Shown piece after piece: positions 53,887 to 64,000 of a stretch of 64,000 bases of DNA (position 1 is the first letter of the stretch; the number at the start of each line of letters is the position of its first letter). Position numbers and translations under genes: made by a program. Where the stretch lies: contig CAUYUJ010019114.1 in the NCBI GenBank assembly GCA_963575745.1, forward strand, positions 77,044 through 141,043, given 5' to 3'. The notes beneath the pieces were generated by a model. It did not search any database. It was given only the letters and a program-made list of their open reading frames with translations, and was not told the origin of the DNA. This DNA is from Prorocentrum cordatum. Lineage: Eukaryota; Sar; Dinophyceae; Prorocentrales; Prorocentraceae.

Positions 53887-55198
53887 TTGATGATCCTGAT
53901 GATGTTGATGATGATGAGATGATGACATGATGATGATTTTGATGATGATGGTGTCCCGATGATCATGATGAGGTTGATGATGAGGTTGATGATGATGATG
54001 CTGATGATGATGGTGTCCGGATGATGATGTTGATGACGATGATTACGATGATGGTGTCCCGATTCTGATGATGATGAGGATGATGATGAGGTGATCATGA
54101 TGATTTTGATGATGGTGTCCCGATGATCTTGATGATGATGCTGATGTTGATGATGATGGTGTCCTGATGATGATGATGGTGACGATCATGATGGTGCCAC
54201 GATCATGATGATGTTGATGATGATGATGTTGCTGATGATGATGAGGGTGTCCCGATGATGATGTTGATGATGCTGTTTATGATGATGATGATGAGATGAG
54301 ATGATGATGATGATGAAGGTGATGGTGGTGTTCCGACGATGATAATGGTGTCCCGATGATGATGATGATGTTGATGATTATGATGGTGACGATGATGGTG
54401 TCCCGATGATGATGATGATGATGATGGTGATCATGATGATGGCCATTGTGGTGATGATGATGGTGTCCCAAGGATGATGATGTTGATGATGCTGCTGTTG
54501 CTTATGATGATGATGGTGTCCCAATGATGATGATGTTAGTGCTCCTGATGATGATGATGAGATGTTGGTGGGATGCTGATATCATGATGATGATGAAGAT
54601 GATGATGGTGCCCCGGTGATGATGATGAGGAGGTTGATGATGATGCCGTTGATGATGATGGTGGTGATGATGACGGTGTTCCGATGATGATGATGATGAG
54701 GATCTTGATGCCGATGCTGGTGTCCCGATGATGGTGATGACGATGATGATGAGGTGATGATGATGATTTTGATGGTGGTGGCCCGATGATGATGATGCTG
54801 ATGTTGATGGTGATGGTGTCCCGATGATGATGATGATGATGATGATGGTGATGCTGATGGTGGTGACGATGATGATGGTGTCCCGATGATGTTTTTGATG
54901 ATGATGTTGCCGATGATGCTGATGAGGGTGTCCCGATGATGATGAGTTTGATGATGCTGTTCATGATGGTGATGACCTGCTGATGATGATGGTGGTGTTC
55001 CGATGATGATGATGTCCCGATGGTGATTATGTTGATGATGATGATGGTGACGATGATGGTGTCCCGATGATGATGATGGTGATGCTGATTATGTTGATCA
55101 TGATGGTGATGCGGTGGTGATGATGATGGTGTCCCGATGATCATGGTGATGATTATGTTGATGACGTTGATGACGATGATGTTGATGATGATGATGAT
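53591..55198 (+). repeat. GAT array with GGTGTCCCG spacers, block 1
   Basis: About 36 clean GAT triplets (53592-53700), then GAT-rich DNA split about every 50-100 bases by GGTGTCCCGAT. His/Ile/Met/Asp frames on both strands are artefacts. Confidence 0.92.
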
Positions 55199-55408
55199 GG
55201 TGACGTTGATTGTGAGACCGATTGTGAGACCGAATGTGAGATCGATTTTGAGATCGATAGTGAGATCGATTGTCAGATCGATTGTGAGATCGATCGAATG
55301 AAATAGATCGAGTGAGATCGATTGTGAGATCGATCGAGTGAGATCGATCGAGCGAGACCGATAGTGAGATCGATAGTTAGATCGATAGTGAGACCGATCG
55401 AGTGAGAC
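55199..55408 (+). repeat. 12 bp GTGAGATCGAT satellite, block 1
   Basis: Units of about 12 bases built on TGAGATCGATAG and TGAGATCGATCG. Most units carry one or two GATC sites. The same transition from GAT to this word occurs near 57640. Confidence 0.92.
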
Positions 55409-55660
55409 GTTGGTTCCTCCCCCCCCGAACCTCCTATCACCCGAAGGGTGGTCGTATAGGTATCGGAGGTTGGGTGAGTCCGACGTGAAACGTAGACCCC
55501 CCCTACCGGGAAATCGATTTCGGTTTCGGGTTCGTGTCGTGCGTGCCGTGCTTTCGTGCGGGCGAAGCGAAGCTGCGTGGGCGGGCGAGAGGAAATCTTC
55601 CTGTGGCTGGGCCGCGGCCGGACCAAATGTTGCTCCTCTGGCGGCCGGTGCCGCGCGGTG
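55409..55660 (+). repeat. TTGGTTCCTCC linker and module A, copy 2
   Basis: The GTTGGTTCCTCC, C-run, TATCACCCGAAGGGTGGTCG and TATAG linker also occurs at 57907 and, altered, at 60038. It is followed by a diverged module A (CCCCCTACCGGGAAATCGAT). Confidence 0.88.
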
Positions 55661-56299
55661 TCCCGCCGGTGTCCGGCTAGTGACCCGAAATCCTCCTGTG
55701 GCTGGGCCGCGGCCGGACCAAATGTTGCTCCTCCGGCGGCCGGTGCCGCGCGGTGTCCCGCCAGTGTCCCGCTGGTGTCCCGTGGTGTCCCGTGGTGTCC
55801 CGTTGTGTCCCGTTGAGTGAGCTCGATCGTGAGATCGATAGTGGGATCAATATTGAGATCGATGTGGTGCCCCGAGGTGTCCCGTGGTGTCCCATTGAGT
55901 GAGATCGATAGTGAGATCGATAGTGAGATCAACAGGTGTCCCGTGGTGTCCCGTTGAGTGAGATCGATAGTGAGATCGATATTGAGATCGATGTGGTGCC
56001 CCGAGGTGTCCCGTGGTGTCCCGCTGAGTGAGATCGATAGTGAGATCGATATTGAGATCCACTGGTATCCCGAGGTGTCCCGTGGTGTCCCGTTGAGTGA
56101 GATCGATCGTAAGATCGATGTGGTGTCCCGAGGTGTCCCATGGTGTCCTATGGTGTCCCGCTCAGTGAGATCGATAGTGAGATCGCTGGTGGGACCGATA
56201 GTGAGATCGGAATGTGTCCCGCGGTGTCCCGTGGTGGCCCGTGGTGTCCCGTGGTGTCCCGTTAAGTGAGATCGATCGTGAGATCGATAGTGAGATCGA
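55661..56299 (+). repeat. Mixed 10 bp / 12 bp word satellite, block 1
   Basis: Runs of GGTGTCCCGT (10 bp period) alternate with runs of GTGAGATCGATA (12 bp). A near-direct duplication of a GCTGGGCCGCGGCCGGACCA block occurs at 55601 and 55699. Confidence 0.92.
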
Positions 56300-56590
56300 T
56301 CGGAGGTGAGGGGGTGAGATCGAAGTGGAACGGCGAGCACCCCTACCGGGAAATCGGTTTCGGTTTCGTGTTCGTGCGTGCCGTACGTGCGGGCGAGGCG
56401 AAGCTGCGAGGGCGGGCGAGAAGAAAGTCTCCTCCGGCTGAGGCGCGGCCGGACCAAATGTTTCCTTTCCGGGGGCCGGTGGCCCGCGGTGTCCCGCCGG
56501 CGTCCCGCCTCCGGCTGAGGCGCGGCCAGACCAAATGTTTCCTCTCTGGGGGCCGGTGGCGCGAGGTGTCCCGCCAGTGTTCCGCCGGTG
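56300..56590 (+). repeat. Satellite linker module A, copy 3
   Basis: Almost the same as copy 1, offset about 2,907 bases, with an extra internal duplication of the GAGGCGCGGCC.GACCAAATG block (56439 and 56516). Confidence 0.9.
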
Positions 56591-56594
56591 TCCC

Positions 56595-56660
<66 letters not shown>

Positions 56661-56740
56661 AATGATGATGGTGTCGATGATGTTGACGATGATGATGATG
56701 ATGATGATGATGATAATGATGATGACGGTGATGATGATGA

Positions 56741-56784
<44 letters not shown>

Positions 56785-56812
56785 GTAAGGGTGGTGATGA
56801 TGACGGTGTCCC

Positions 56813-56872
<60 letters not shown>

Positions 56873-57107
56873 TATGATGATGATGATGATGATGATGACA
56901 ATGATGATGATGATAATGATGATGATGGTGATGGTGATGATTGTGTCCCGGTGATGATGATGACGACGGTGATGATGATGATGATGATGATGATGTTGCT
57001 GATGACGATGATGGTGCCCCGATGATAATGTTGATGATCCTGATGAGGTTGATGATGATGAGATGATGATGATGATGATAGGATGATGTTGATGATGATG
57101 GCGTCCC

Positions 57108-57139
<32 letters not shown>

Positions 57140-57229
57140 GGTTGATGATGATGCTGTTGATGATGATGGTAATGATGATGGTGTCCCGATGATGCTGATG
57201 ACGTTGATGATGACGATGATGGTGTCCCG

Positions 57230-57261
<32 letters not shown>

Positions 57262-57357
57262 GATTTTGATGATGATGATGAGGTGATGATGATGATTATG
57301 ATGATGGTGGCCCGATGATGGTGATGCTGATGCTGATGTTGATTATGATGGTGTCCC

Positions 57358-57399
<42 letters not shown>

Positions 57400-57640
57400 C
57401 ATGATGGTGTTGTTCCGATGATGATGATGATGATGGTGTCCCGATGATGGTGATGTTGATGATGATGATGGTGACGATGATGGTGTCCCGATGATGAGGG
57501 TGATGACGATGATGGTGAAGATGATGATGGTGTTGATGATGCCGGTGATGAGATGGTGATGATTATGGTGTCCCGATGATGATGATGATGATGATTTTGA
57601 TGACGTTGATGACGATGATGTTGATGATGGTGGTGATGAT
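56591..57640 (+). repeat. GAT array with GGTGTCCCG spacers, block 2
   Basis: Same structure as block 1 but shorter. Clean GAT runs at about 56596-56660 and 56813-56870. Confidence 0.92.
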
Positions 57641-57960
57641 GACGTTGATTGTGAAATCGATTGTGATATCGATGGCGGTCGGTAAGATCGCTAGTGATAC
57701 CGAATGTGGGATCGAGTGTGAGATCGATAGTGAGATCGGTAGTGAGATTGCTTGTGAGATCGTTAGTCAGATCGATTGTGGGATCGATCGAATGAAATAG
57801 ATCGAGTGAGATCGATTGTGAGATCGATCGAGTGAGATCGACCGAGCGAGACCGATAGCGAGATCGATCGTGAGATCGATCGATAGTGAGACCGATCGAG
57901 TGAGACGTTGGTTCCTCCCCCCCCCAACCCTCCTTATCACCCGAAGGGTGGTCGTATAGA
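57641..57960 (+). repeat. 12 bp GTGAGATCGAT satellite, block 2, and linker
   Basis: Starts with the same ATGACGTTGATTGTGA edge as block 1 and ends in the GTTGGTTCCTCC linker (57907), offset about 2,498 from the first. Confidence 0.9.
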
Positions 57961-60035
57961 TACTGAGATTGATGTGGTGCCCCGAGGTGTCCTATGGTGT
58001 CCCGTGGTGTTCCGTTCAGTGAGGTCGATAGTGAGATCGATAGTGAGGTCGACAGGTGTCCCGTTGTGTCCCGTGGTGGCCCGTGGAATGAGATCGATCG
58101 TGAGATCGATACTCAGATCGATGTGGTGTCCCGTGGTGTCACGCTGAGTGAGATCGATAGTGAGATGAATAGTGAGATCGACAGGTGTCCCGAGGTTTCC
58201 CACAAAATCCCGTTGATTGAGATCGATAGTGGGATCGATCGTGAGATCGATCGTGAGATCGAAGTGGTGTCCCGAGGTGTTCCGTGATGTCCTATGGTGT
58301 CGCGCTGAGTGAGATCGATAGTGAGATCGATAGTCAGATCGTGTGGTGCCCCGAGGTGTCCCGTGGTGCCCCGTGGTGTCCCGCTGAATGGGATCGATAG
58401 TGAGATCGATAGTGAGGTCGACAGGTGTCACGTGGTGTCCCGTGGTGTCCCGTTGTGTCCCGTTGAGTGAGATCGATGTGGTGCCCCGAGGTGTCCCGTG
58501 GTGTCCCGCTGAGTGAGATTGATAGTGAGACCGATAGTGAGGTCGACAGGTGTCCCGAGGTGTCCCGTGGTGTCCCGTTGGGTGAGATCGATCGTGAGAT
58601 CGATAATGAGATCGACAGGTGTCCCGTGGTGTCCTATGGTGTCCCGCTGAGTGAGATCGATAGTGAGATCGATAGTGAGATCGATACTGCGATCGATGTG
58701 GTGCCCCGAGGTGTCCCGTTGTGTCCCGTGGTGTCCCGTTGAGTGAGATCGATAGTGAGATCGATAGTGCGACCGACAGGTGTTCCGTGGTGTTCCGTGG
58801 TGTCCCGTGGTGGCCCGTGGTGGCCCGTGGTGTCCCGTGGTGTTCCGTTCAGTGAGGTCGATAGTGAGATCGATCGTGAGATCGATGTGGTGCCCCGCGG
58901 TATGCCGTGGTGTCCCGCTGAGTGAGATCGATAGTGGGATCGATAGTGAGATCGACAGGTGTCCCGTGGTGTCCCGTTGAGTGAGATCGATAGTGAGATC
59001 GATAGTGAGATCGACAGGTGTCCCGTGGTGTCCCGTGGTGTCCCGTGGTGTCCCGTTGAATGGGATCGATGTTGAGATCGATAGTGAGATCGAGAGGTGC
59101 CCCGCGGTGTCCCGTGGTGTCCCATGGTGTCCCCAGGTGTCCCGCGGTGTCCCGTTGAGTGAGATCGATCGTAAGATCGATAGTGAGATCGACAGGTGTC
59201 CCGTGGTGTCCTATGGTGTCCCGCTGAGTGAGATCGATAGTGAGATCGATAGTGATACTGATAGTGAGATCGAGAGGTGTCCCTTGGTGTCCCGTGGTGT
59301 CCCGTTGAGTGAGATCGATAGTGAGATCGATAGTGAGATCGATATTGAGATCGATGTGGTGCCCCGAGGTGTCCCGTGGTGTCCCCTGGTGTCCCGTTGA
59401 GTGAGGTCGATAGTGAGATCGATCGTGAGGTCGATGTGGTGCCCCGAGGTGTCCCGTGGTGTCCAGTTGAGTGAGAGCGATAGTGAGATCTATCGTGAGA
59501 TCGATCGTGAGATCGATGTGGTGCCCGGAGGTGTCCCGTGGTGTCCCGCTGAGTGAGATCGATAGTGAGATCGACAGGTGTCCCGAGGTGTCCTGTGGTG
59601 TCCCGTTGAGTGAGATTCATCATGAGATCGATAGTGAGATCGATAGTGAGATCGATGTGGTGCCCCAAGTTGTCCCGTGGTGTCCCGCTGAGTGGGATCG
59701 ATAGTGAGATCGATAGTGAGCTCGACAGGTGTCCCGTGGTGTCCCGTTGAGTGAGATCGATAGTGATCTCGATAGTGAGATCGACTGGTGCCCCGAGGTG
59801 TCCCGTGGTGTCCCGTGGTGTCCCGCTGAGTGAGATCGATCGTGAGATCGATAGTGAGACCGATTGTGAGATCGAGAGGTGCCCCGCGCTGTCCCGTGGT
59901 GTGTCCCGAGGTGTCCTGTTGAGTCAGATCGATAGTGGGATAGATAGTGAGATCGATACTGAGATCGATGTGGTGCTCCGTGGTGCCCTATGGTGTCCCG
60001 TTGAGTGAGATCGATATTGGGATCGGTTGAGTCAG
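57961..60035 (+). repeat. Mixed 10 bp / 12 bp word satellite, block 2
   Basis: About 2 kb of alternating GGTGTCCCGT and GTGAGATCGATA runs in super-units of roughly 65-90 bases, joined by CCCGTTGAGTGAGATCG or CCCGCTGAGTGAGATCG. Many frames stay open (SEIDSEID, RSIVRSIV) because 12 is a multiple of three. These are not genes. Confidence 0.93.
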
Positions 60036-60290
60036 ATGCTGGTTCCCCCCCTCTCCCCCCCACACAACCTCCTTATCACCCGAAGGGTGGTCGTATAGGT
60101 ACTACGTATAGGGGCGACGCGCGCTTAGAGATCTTTCAGCACATGTTCGGTGGCGGGCGTTCTCTCGCCATACCGCCGCCCGGGCAACGATATACACTCG
60201 ACGATGTATGTACCATACGCTCGGACGTGCGCCTCCCGGGGGGGGGCGGGCTCATAGCACTAGGATGCCCCTCTGGGGCCCGGAGGAGTG
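60036..60290. other. Third satellite linker copy and edge of array
   Basis: A GCTGGTTCCCCCC linker with CTTATCACCCGAAGGGTGGT marks the end of the compound satellite. The sequence after 60105 is unique to my eye. Confidence 0.7.
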
Positions 60291-60295
60291 GGAGG

Positions 60296-60716
60296 GGGAG
60301 GAAGAGAGGAGGAGGAGGAGGAGGAGGAGGAGGAGGGGAGGAGGAGGAGGAGGAGAGGAGGAGGAGGAGGAGGAGGAGGAGGAGAGGAGGAGGAGGAGGA
60401 GGAGGAGGAGGGGAGGAGGAGGAGGAGGAGGAGGATGAGGAGGAGGAGGAGGAGGAGGAGGAGAGGAGGAGGAGGAGGAGGAGGAGGAGGAGGAGGAGGA
60501 GGAGGAGGAGAGGAGAGGAGGAGGCGGAGGAGGAGGAGGAGGGAGGAGAGGAGGAGGAGGAGGAGGAGGAGGCGGAGGAGGGAGGAGGAGAGGAGGGAGG
60601 AGGAGGAGGAGGAGGAGGAGGAGGAGGAGGAGGAGGAGGGAGGAGGAGGGAGAGAGGCCGGGAGAGAGGAGGAGGAGGAGGAGATGAGGAGGAGGAGGAG
60701 GAGGAGGAGGGAGGAG
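60296..60716. repeat. GGA microsatellite
   Basis: About 420 bases of GGA with GGGA and GCGGA interruptions. Frames of up to 434 codons crossing it on either strand are artefacts. Confidence 0.92.
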
Positions 60717-61630
60717 AACGGGGTGCGAGGCGGGAGGAGGACCCCTCTCTCACCTCCTCCCCCCCTCTCCCCGAGCGCAGCCCCGGCAGGAGCAGCTTCC
60801 TCCTGGGGAGCCTCCTCGGGGGCGGCGAGAAGGGCTTCGCCGGCGGCGGGGGCCAGGCCCCGCCCTCCCGGGCGGCCTCGCGCCGGCCGCCGCCTCCCTC
60901 GAGGGTCGGTGCTCGAGGATCGAGTCCTCGGGGCTCCCTCGAAGCCCCTCGAGGATCGGGGGATCCTGGATCGCCCGCTCCCCTCCCCGTGCGGCCGGGA
61001 TTCCTGGGGGTCGGCGGTCGGCGTGTCGCTCCCCCGCTCCGTGCCCGCGGCGCCTCGGCGCGGCACGCCATCCACTTGCGGGCCCGCGGGTGCCCGCCCC
61101 GCGGAGCGGAGCGGCACGCTGTCCGCTCGCGGTGCATGGCGTGTCGCGGGGGCCGCCGCGGCGAGACGCGACGGAGAGAGCTCCTGACGGCACCTGCCGC
61201 CTTTCGATCCCCTCGCCCCAGGCATGCTCGCGTCGTGAACAGAATCACGGCGCCAGATGTTCGGCAGGGTTCGGCCTCCGGGGGCCCTCGCGGGGTTCCA
61301 GGGCCGTGAAAGCACAGCTTGGGACGAACAACCGGCAAGAGGTCGGGACTTCTGGGGGGCCCGTAGTGTAGAGTCCATACATCGAACGTCTGAGCCCCTC
61401 ATTGCACTCCTCCCCCCTTAGGGGCAATGATAGGGGGCGATAGGCCCAGGGGGGATTTATCGACCCCCAATCGCCCATTGAACACAACGCCGATAGGGGC
61501 CCGATAGCCCCAACCTGCCCAGGAATTTGCGGATTCACGATCGGGGGTCTTTCGCCGATCTATCGGCGATGCATCGCCGATTCCAGGTCGATGTGCCCCC
61601 CTATGCCAGCCCCCCACCCTATCATGGCCC
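60717..61630. other. No gene identified
   Basis: Very GC-rich (60730-61200), then complex DNA with GATAGGGGGCGATAGG words. TATCGGCGATGCATCGCCGA at 61561 is a palindromic word shared with the MITE-like element at 61981. Confidence 0.5.
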
Positions 61631-61634
61631 GGGT

Positions 61635-61772
61635 TTCGCTTCGCCCGTTGCGCTTTGCCCGGCGAAGCAAACCCTTGCAAAGCGAACCCCGGCGCAGCGG
61701 AACCCCGGCGAAGTGAAACCCCTCCGAAGCGAAACCCGGCAAGGCGGAACCTTGGCGAAGCGAAGCGGGCGA
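61635..61772 (+). repeat. ~16 bp GCGAAGCGAAACCCCG minisatellite
   Basis: About eight diverged units of the form GGCGAAGCGAAACCC, with AGCGGAACCCC and AGTGAAACCC variants. Confidence 0.75.
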
Positions 61773-61980
61773 GGCGACACACACGAATGCACTCGAGGCG
61801 TCCCAGAGAAGGCCTCGCCTTCGGGGGTCGAATGGCTTGTCGGCAGCTCTTTTGGCATCAGGGCCCGACCCCCCTCCGCCACTGTTGGCTTCGCGGCCGG
61901 GGGGCCCCACAACCCGAGGGCATGTATGGGATGTGCGCAGCTGGTAACAACGGAACGTGCGCCGACGAGGCGCTCCTCTA
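61773..61980. other. No gene identified
   Basis: Short GC-rich spacer ending in the TCTA that flanks the MITE-like element. Confidence 0.5.
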
Positions 61981-62217
61981 GGCCTCTTAGATGGGGTCCG
62001 AGTAGATGGGGTCGGAGGATCGCGCCGCATCTCTGATGCATCGGCGATGCAGCTCGATGTGGAGCCCGATCTTCTCCACGCCGGCGTCGCCGATACACCG
62101 CCGAGGTCGGCGATGCATGGCCAGTGAATCGCCGATGCATCGCTGATGCATCGCCGATGTATCGACGATACGGCGCGATCCTCCGACCCCATCTACTCCG
62201 ACCCTATCTAGGAGGCC
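61981..62217. mobile_element. MITE-like element, 237 bp, long inverted ends
   Basis: Ends are GGCCTCTTAGATGGGGTC (left) and the inverse GGCCTCCTAGATAGGGTC (right). The first 47 bases of each arm match with 3 differences, and similarity continues more weakly to about 70 bases. TCTA flanks both sides (61977-61980 and 62218-62221), consistent with a 4 bp target duplication. The core is made of GATGCATCG palindromes. No coding capacity; an autonomous partner was not seen. Confidence 0.85.
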
Positions 62218-62686
62218 TCTAGCTCCTCCCCCTCCTCCCACCACTGATGGAGGGTCAAAGAACCCCAGACCCTACTAACACGAGGAAGACGTGGCCTCAC
62301 TGAGGTCCCCGTCTTCGCACCGGGGATCACCGTCTGGGCGGCTCGGTCTGACACGCCTGCAGAACAGGTGTCCTGTATCCCTAATACTCTTGGCCCTCCT
62401 AACTTAAACTTAGGTCCCTCCCAACGGGTTAGGGGTATTTAAACTATTGTTTACGAAGCCTCTTCATCGGGCGGCAGCAGCTGGCACCAAAAACGGATCC
62501 CGGGCGCAAAACTCTTTGTGCGGGGGGGGGGCCAGGAGATCTGCAGCCGCGGACTGGACAGTTCCTATCGGAGGATGTCCGCCCAGGCATCTGGCCGCTC
62601 CAAAGTTTGTTGTTCGGTGCGTGGGCCCCGGAGGTCTGGACCACACCCCCAGGGTCGGGCGGTTGGAAACTGGCGGTGGCCTAGAT
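62218..62686. other. No gene identified
   Basis: Complex DNA. A 137-codon plus frame (62447-62860) runs into the next repeat and has no domain. Confidence 0.45.
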
Positions 62687-62857
62687 TCGGGGGTGGACAG
62701 ACCTCCTACCCTGACACGTCGATTAGTGAATGGTCCGTTTTCGGTTCTCGAGAGGGCGCCGCGGCCGTCATTTTCCAGGTGTGCGCCCGCCAGGTGTGGG
62801 CCCGAGGTCGTTCTCACTAAACCACGTTTTACTGAAGGGGGGTCTGTCCATCCCCGA
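62687..62857. mobile_element. Small inverted-end element, copy 1 (171 bp)
   Basis: Ends TCGGGGGTGGACAG and CTGTCCATCCCCGA are inverse with one mismatch in 14. TAGAT flanks both sides (62682-62686 and 62858-62862), a clean 5 bp target duplication. The core has TCTCGAGAGGGCGCCG and TAAACCACGTTTTA. No coding capacity. Confidence 0.82.
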
Positions 62858-62986
62858 TAGATGGGGGGGTGCAGAAAAGGGCCCCGAAAGGGGCACGTTG
62901 GGGCCCCTCTTGGGAGCCAGCAGGGGCCCAAAGAGGGGCCCCTAAAGTGGCCCTCTAGGACTCATGTCTTCACCCCCCCGTATGTG

Positions 62987-63158
62987 TCGGGGGTGGACAG
63001 AGCCCCCAACAGTGACACGTCGATTCGTGAATTGTCCGTTTTCGGTTCTCGAGAGGGCGCCGTGGCCGTCATTTTCCAGGTGTGCGCCCGCCAGGCTTGG
63101 GCCTCAGGTCGTTTTCACTAAACCACGTTTTATTAAAGGGGGGTCTGTCCATCCCCGA
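62987..63158. mobile_element. Small inverted-end element, copy 2 (172 bp)
   Basis: About 90 percent like copy 1 by eye, same orientation, 300 bases downstream, with the same 14-base ends. Its flanks (ATGTG and AATAC) do not match, so its target duplication is lost or it arose by local duplication. Confidence 0.8.
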
Positions 63159-64000
63159 ATACCCCATACTAACGTCACCCTCCATCACCACCCGCCCGAC
63201 AGGGCCTTTCTTTCGTCCTGAAAACGGCCAGACGTTGGCCGCTCTAATTGTTGTCGGAGCGTCGGATCTCTGTCTGGGGAGGCCGCGATAACAACGCGGG
63301 CTCACAGCGCCCGGTCTCACAACGTGTACTTTGGCCGACTTCGCAAGTAGGGCGGAAATGTTCGCCTTCCTTCCGAAGCTCATTTGACGTCGATACTTTG
63401 CCGTCACTCTTCCCGCCTTACCTTTGCAGAGGAGGCGGCAATTGGTCGCCCTATTTCTCGGAGGCGGACATCTCCGCCCTACCGTTTCGCATCGCTTGGG
63501 GTGCATGTCCGACAGAGTTCCAAGTTGGATAATCAACCAAAGTGCGGTCGGATCGAGGTTTGAGATCGAGGTCGTTTCGGGGAGGGTGCCCTAGTGTTTT
63601 TGTTCGTGTTAGTGGGTGGTTCCTGTGTATCCTGGGGGCGGATACCCTCGAAGTCTCTTCAGTTTGGCTGGCGTAGGGTCTCATGTTCTCAAAGGTTGTT
63701 CTTCTGGCTTGCAGTCGACACGCATCGCAAGGATGGGCAACTTTCCCGAGTGTGCTGTTGCATCCTGGCCTTCTCGGTCTCTGCCTGGCCACCTCCGTTG
63801 GCCTCGCCCCGCTCGAGAAGCTCGGAAGCGGCCTTCCAAGGCCCTTGCACCCTTAGCATGCGTCCTGATGATACGGGCCGAGTGGTCCGGCTGCACGGCG
63901 GATCTGGAGCTGGGCCGAGCTCGGGCTCCGGGGGGGCCCCTCGCTGGTCGCCCTGGAGAGCGAGAGAGCGCCCCGCAGCGCAGCGGAGCCGGGGGCTCTC
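63159..64000. other. No intact gene; possible ORF entering from 63858
   Basis: Complex DNA. A plus frame from ATG 63858 (MRPDDTGRVVRLHGG) is open to the window edge, 47 codons, and could be the start of a gene or gag outside the window. There is no motif to decide. Confidence 0.4.

Noticed and set aside
55273-56901. 542-codon frame with RSISLSISL and TGHHGTPR repeats
   Set aside because: The 12 bp and 10 bp words give open frames by period; no start context or domain.
53379-60063. Interspersed GGTGTCCCG words looking like a CRISPR-type repeat-spacer array
   Set aside because: The spacers are themselves GAT or GATCGAT repeats, spacing is irregular, and the genome is eukaryotic.
60005-61402. 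Frames of 380-434 codons on both strands
   Set aside because: They run through the GGA tract and GC-rich flank, with no domain.

Overview
This window looks like dinoflagellate nuclear DNA. Two signals support that. A recycled dinoflagellate spliced-leader (DinoSL) relic sits at 10749-10784: a near-complete leader followed directly by a second leader truncated at the internal CCGTAG|CC site. A short interstitial (TTTAGGG)n telomere-type tract sits at 38342-38362. The DNA is mostly GC-rich, dominated by triplet microsatellites (GGA/CTC, GAT/ATC), and holds only retroelement-type genes. I found no convincing host housekeeping gene, tRNA, rRNA or CRISPR. Most long open frames in the window are low-complexity artefacts of triplet repeats.

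Layout. 1-5.6 kb is unassigned DNA with GGA and GAT tracts. 5.58-10.0 kb is a LINE-like element (element 1) with an ORF1, an interrupted AP-type endonuclease, and a 3 kb reverse transcriptase ORF ending in an RNase H-like region with motifs in permuted order. 10.66-17.95 kb is a second, different LINE-like element (element 2). It is headed by the DinoSL relic and carries a zinc-finger plus coiled-coil ORF1, an alternating 107/130 bp minisatellite, and an endonuclease-RT-zinc finger-RNase H-zinc ribbon ORF2 broken by several frameshifts, many at homopolymers. 18-24.5 kb is microsatellites and short repeats. 24.87-26.2 kb is an LTR-retrotransposon-type gag fragment, flanked on both sides by the same ~80 bp tandem repeat. 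26.9-28.1 kb is AT-richer. 31-36 kb includes about 2 kb of almost pure purine strand. A ~0.9 kb repeat with internal ~83 bp tandem units occurs in inverted orientation at 34.6-35.6 and 42.4-43.2 kb, both copies between CTC tracts. 43.7-44.7 kb is an RNase H plus zinc-ribbon remnant. 47.1-47.8 kb is an 89 bp minisatellite. 49-50.4 kb is a duplicated repeat family. 50.63-50.82 kb is a fold-back element with a CTC core. 52.2-53.0 kb is a third type of RT remnant. 53.4-60.1 kb is a compound satellite of GAT runs, 12 bp GATCGAT words and 10 bp GGTGTCCC words. 61.98-62.22 and 62.69-63.16 kb hold three MITE-like elements.

The genes do not form a pathway. Each retroelement is a self-contained or decayed unit: ORF1/gag for nucleic-acid binding, endonuclease and RT for target-primed or template copying, RNase H for RNA removal. 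The tandem spliced leader indicates that element 2, or sequence attached to its 5' end, passed through a trans-spliced mRNA before integration. Coordinates of repeats and element ends are estimates by eye.
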